This document shows positions 14,734-15,562 of a DNA stretch of 15,562 bases, piece by piece. Within the stretch, counting starts at the first letter, position 1. Every line of letters begins with the position of its first letter. The position numbers and the translations under genes were made by a program. Below the pieces are notes generated by a model. It made no database searches, was not told the DNA's origin, and saw nothing but the letters and a program-made list of their open reading frames with translations. Origin of the DNA: DASPRG01 sp963796125 (lineage in GTDB: Bacteria > Nitrospirota > Thermodesulfovibrionia > Thermodesulfovibrionales > SM23-35); assembly GCA_963796125.1 (NCBI GenBank), contig CAWCKM010000016.1, forward strand, positions 1 to 15,562, written 5' to 3'.

Positions 14734-15150
14734 ATGAAAAGCTATCGCAAAGAACTATGGTTTGAAGTACCGACACGTCGGGCTTTTATAAATATCACTC
14801 CTCAAGTGGAGAAATGTCTCCGTGAAAGCGGGATCACCGAGGGCTTGATACTTATAAACGCAATGCACATAACTGCATCAGTTTTCATCAATGATGATGA
14901 ACGGGGACTCCATCACGACTATGATGTATGGCTTGAGAAGCTCGCTCCTCATGAGCCTGTTTCTCAGTACCGCCACAACAATGGTGAGGATAATGCTGAT
15001 GCTCATTTAAAGCGGCAGATTATGGGAAGGGAAGTAGTTGTTGCTGTTACAAATGGGAAACTGGATTTCGGCACATGGGAGCAGATTTTCTATGGAGAGT
15101 TTGATGGGAGAAGGAAGAAAAGAGTTTTGGTGAAAATCATTGGAGAATGA
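14734..15150 (+). CDS. yjbQ: YjbQ family protein (UPF0047, secondary thiamine-phosphate synthase type)
   Basis: 138 residues, the normal length for this small beta-rich family. Conserved NAMHITASVFINDDE (43-57), HHDYDVWLEKLAP (60-72), YRHNNGEDNADAHLKR (78-93) and GTWEQIFYGEFDG (115-127) are visible; the histidines are the presumed metal or substrate ligands. E. coli YjbQ has weak thiamine-phosphate synthase activity, but the true role is not settled. No thiamine gene or TPP riboswitch is nearby. The ATG has no Shine-Dalgarno; TAAAAT (14722-14727) ends six bases before it, which again suggests a leaderless message. The 3' end lies next to an integron cassette array on the opposite strand. Confidence 0.92.
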   Translation: MKSYRKELWFEVPTRRAFINITPQVEKCLRESGITEGLILINAMHITASVFINDDERGLHHDYDVWLEKLAPHEPVSQYRHNNGEDNADAHLKRQIMGREVVVAVTNGKLDFGTWEQIFYGEFDGRRKKRVLVKIIGE

Positions 15151-15299
15151 AGCTGTAAAATAAATCTGAGTTGCCAGACGATGTCACGTTTCTTGTTACT
15201 AAGGGGTCAATTATCAACCCAACAAGCAAGGATAATACAAAACCAATCCAATGTCCTATAACAACGGTCAAATACACCGAGTGCAATTGATTTCAGCAT
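15137..15299 (-). pseudogene. Truncated cassette ORF, possible small membrane protein
   Basis: On the minus strand ATG 15299 has GGGAG 7 bases upstream and lies 30 bases after the attC crossover, where a cassette gene normally starts. The frame MLKSIALGVF runs only 30 codons to a stop at 15207 and becomes rich in Cys and Trp. The +1 frame from about 15270 instead gives VVIGHWIGFVLSLLVGLIIDP, a plausible membrane helix, and continues to 15137. I infer one indel near 15268-15272. Its last 14 bases overlap yjbQ antisense, and no second attC closes the cassette, so the cassette is probably cut off at this junction. The protein family is unknown. Confidence 0.35.
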
Positions 15300-15327
15300 G
15301 TACGTCTCCCTATTCTTTCTCTATGAC

Positions 15328-15419
15328 ACATAACGCTTGGCATGAACCGCACGGGGAAATGCCTGTGTCAAAAAACCAAACAACATTTAATTCGTGTCGG
15401 CTCGATGCGGTTGTTAGCC
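15328..15419 (-). other. attC: Integron attC recombination site
   Basis: On the minus strand the site opens with GGCTAACAA (R'' box plus spacer), continues CCGCATCGAGCCGACACG, and closes with CAAGCGTTATGT (R' box GTTATGT). The two ends are imperfect inverted repeats that share TAAC, GCAT, CCG and CACG blocks separated by unpaired bases, the usual attC pattern of extrahelical bases. It closely resembles the aadA1-type attC ends (TAACAA...AGCCGAC...CAAGCGTTA). The 92-base size is normal. Polarity is supported by the cassette frame that ends inside the R'' box and by a Shine-Dalgarno plus ATG just past the crossover point. Confidence 0.75.
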
Positions 15420-15437
15420 TTCCTCTCTAATCATTTT

Positions 15438-15562
15438 TTATGCATTATGATTTCCAATCCATACCCAAATATAGTCATTACCGTCTTCGACAGCAAGTGC
15501 CCTATAATTTGCGCCTGCGCGGACTGACCTGTGATGACGAGAAGCAGTCAAAGGGGTAGAAG
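15438..15562 (-). CDS. 3' end of a RelE/ParE-like toxin cassette gene (partial)
   Basis: An open frame enters from the right edge on the minus strand and ends at TAA 15438-15440. Its last residues include SVRAGANYRALAV and YIWVWIGNH, which match my memory of the C-terminus of RelE/ParE-like toxins (YRALGV...WFWIGxHaeYD). Only about 40 codons are in the window, so the family call is tentative. The same frame, read past this TAA, gives KMIREEG and stops at TAA 15414-15416 inside the attC R'' box, where cassette genes often end. The present stop may therefore be a recent truncation. Any antitoxin or integrase would lie beyond the window. Confidence 0.5.
   Translation of the reverse strand, partial: STPLTASRHHRSVRAGANYRALAVEDGNDYIWVWIGNHNA

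Noticed and set aside
14585..14776. 63-codon minus-strand frame upstream of yjbQ
   Set aside because: It crosses the palindromic repeat mosaic and overlaps the real yjbQ start; the translation is repeat-derived.
15151..15419. attC in plus orientation with yjbQ as its cassette gene
   Set aside because: The site would be 178 bases from yjbQ. The opposite polarity fits better: a cassette frame ends in the R'' box, and a Shine-Dalgarno plus ATG follow the crossover point.
1..15562. CRISPR array, tRNA, rRNA or transposase
   Set aside because: No regularly spaced repeats, cloverleaf or rRNA-like sequence, or transposase motif was found on either strand; palindromes here are small dispersed elements.

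Overview
The window looks like chromosome from a Gram-negative anaerobe-type bacterium of moderate GC, most plausibly Nitrospirota or a deltaproteobacterial lineage (Desulfobacterota). This is inferred from the membrane/periplasmic HtrA protease, the Geobacter-like GEMM (cyclic-di-GMP) riboswitch, the PIN-TRAM/ispD/ispF gene order, and small palindromic repeats of the kinds common in those phyla. No rRNA, tRNA, CRISPR or transposase gene was seen, so the taxonomic call stays soft.

Layout. (1) 71-1971, minus strand: a sigma70-type promoter, a c-di-GMP-I (GEMM) aptamer, an overlapping intrinsic terminator, then a soluble two-PAS histidine kinase. (2) 2124-6035, minus strand: a nitroreductase downstream of a tightly packed three-gene set that resembles the bacterial ceramide pathway: an NAD-dependent epimerase/reductase (CerR-like), a serine palmitoyltransferase/AONS-type PLP enzyme, and a GNAT-like acyltransferase (bCerS-like). 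(3) 6120-8623: htpX (minus) and an HtrA/DegQ protease (plus), divergent from a shared 190-base region with two recognisable promoters. (4) 8760-11195, plus strand: PIN-TRAM membrane protein, ispD and ispF (MEP isoprenoid pathway). Palindromic repeats lie between ispD and ispF, and one is inserted in frame inside ispD. (5) 11347-14180, minus strand: rsmA (ksgA), pdxA and a YprB-like DEDD exonuclease. (6) 14181-14733: a non-coding stretch holding a candidate structured RNA of about 170 nt on the minus strand and a mosaic of palindromic repeats. (7) yjbQ (plus). (8) 15137-15562: the end of an integron gene-cassette array on the minus strand. It has the 3' end of a RelE/ParE-like toxin cassette gene, an attC site, and the start of a second, truncated cassette.

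Two patterns cut across the genes. First, nine single-base indels cluster in about 2 kb (4807-6801) and break the SPT, cerR and htpX genes, while nearly everything else is intact. Protein conservation resumes at once after each break, so sequencing or assembly error is the likeliest cause, with recent decay second. Second, several genes (degQ, pdxA, rsmA, the exonuclease, yjbQ, perhaps cerR) have a TATAAT-like box only 6-11 bases before the start codon and no Shine-Dalgarno, which suggests leaderless transcripts. Other genes here have strong Shine-Dalgarno sites.

The most unusual parts are the riboswitch-controlled kinase, the ceramide-like operon, the unidentified structured RNA, the repeat inserted into IspD, and the integron cassette boundary at the right edge.
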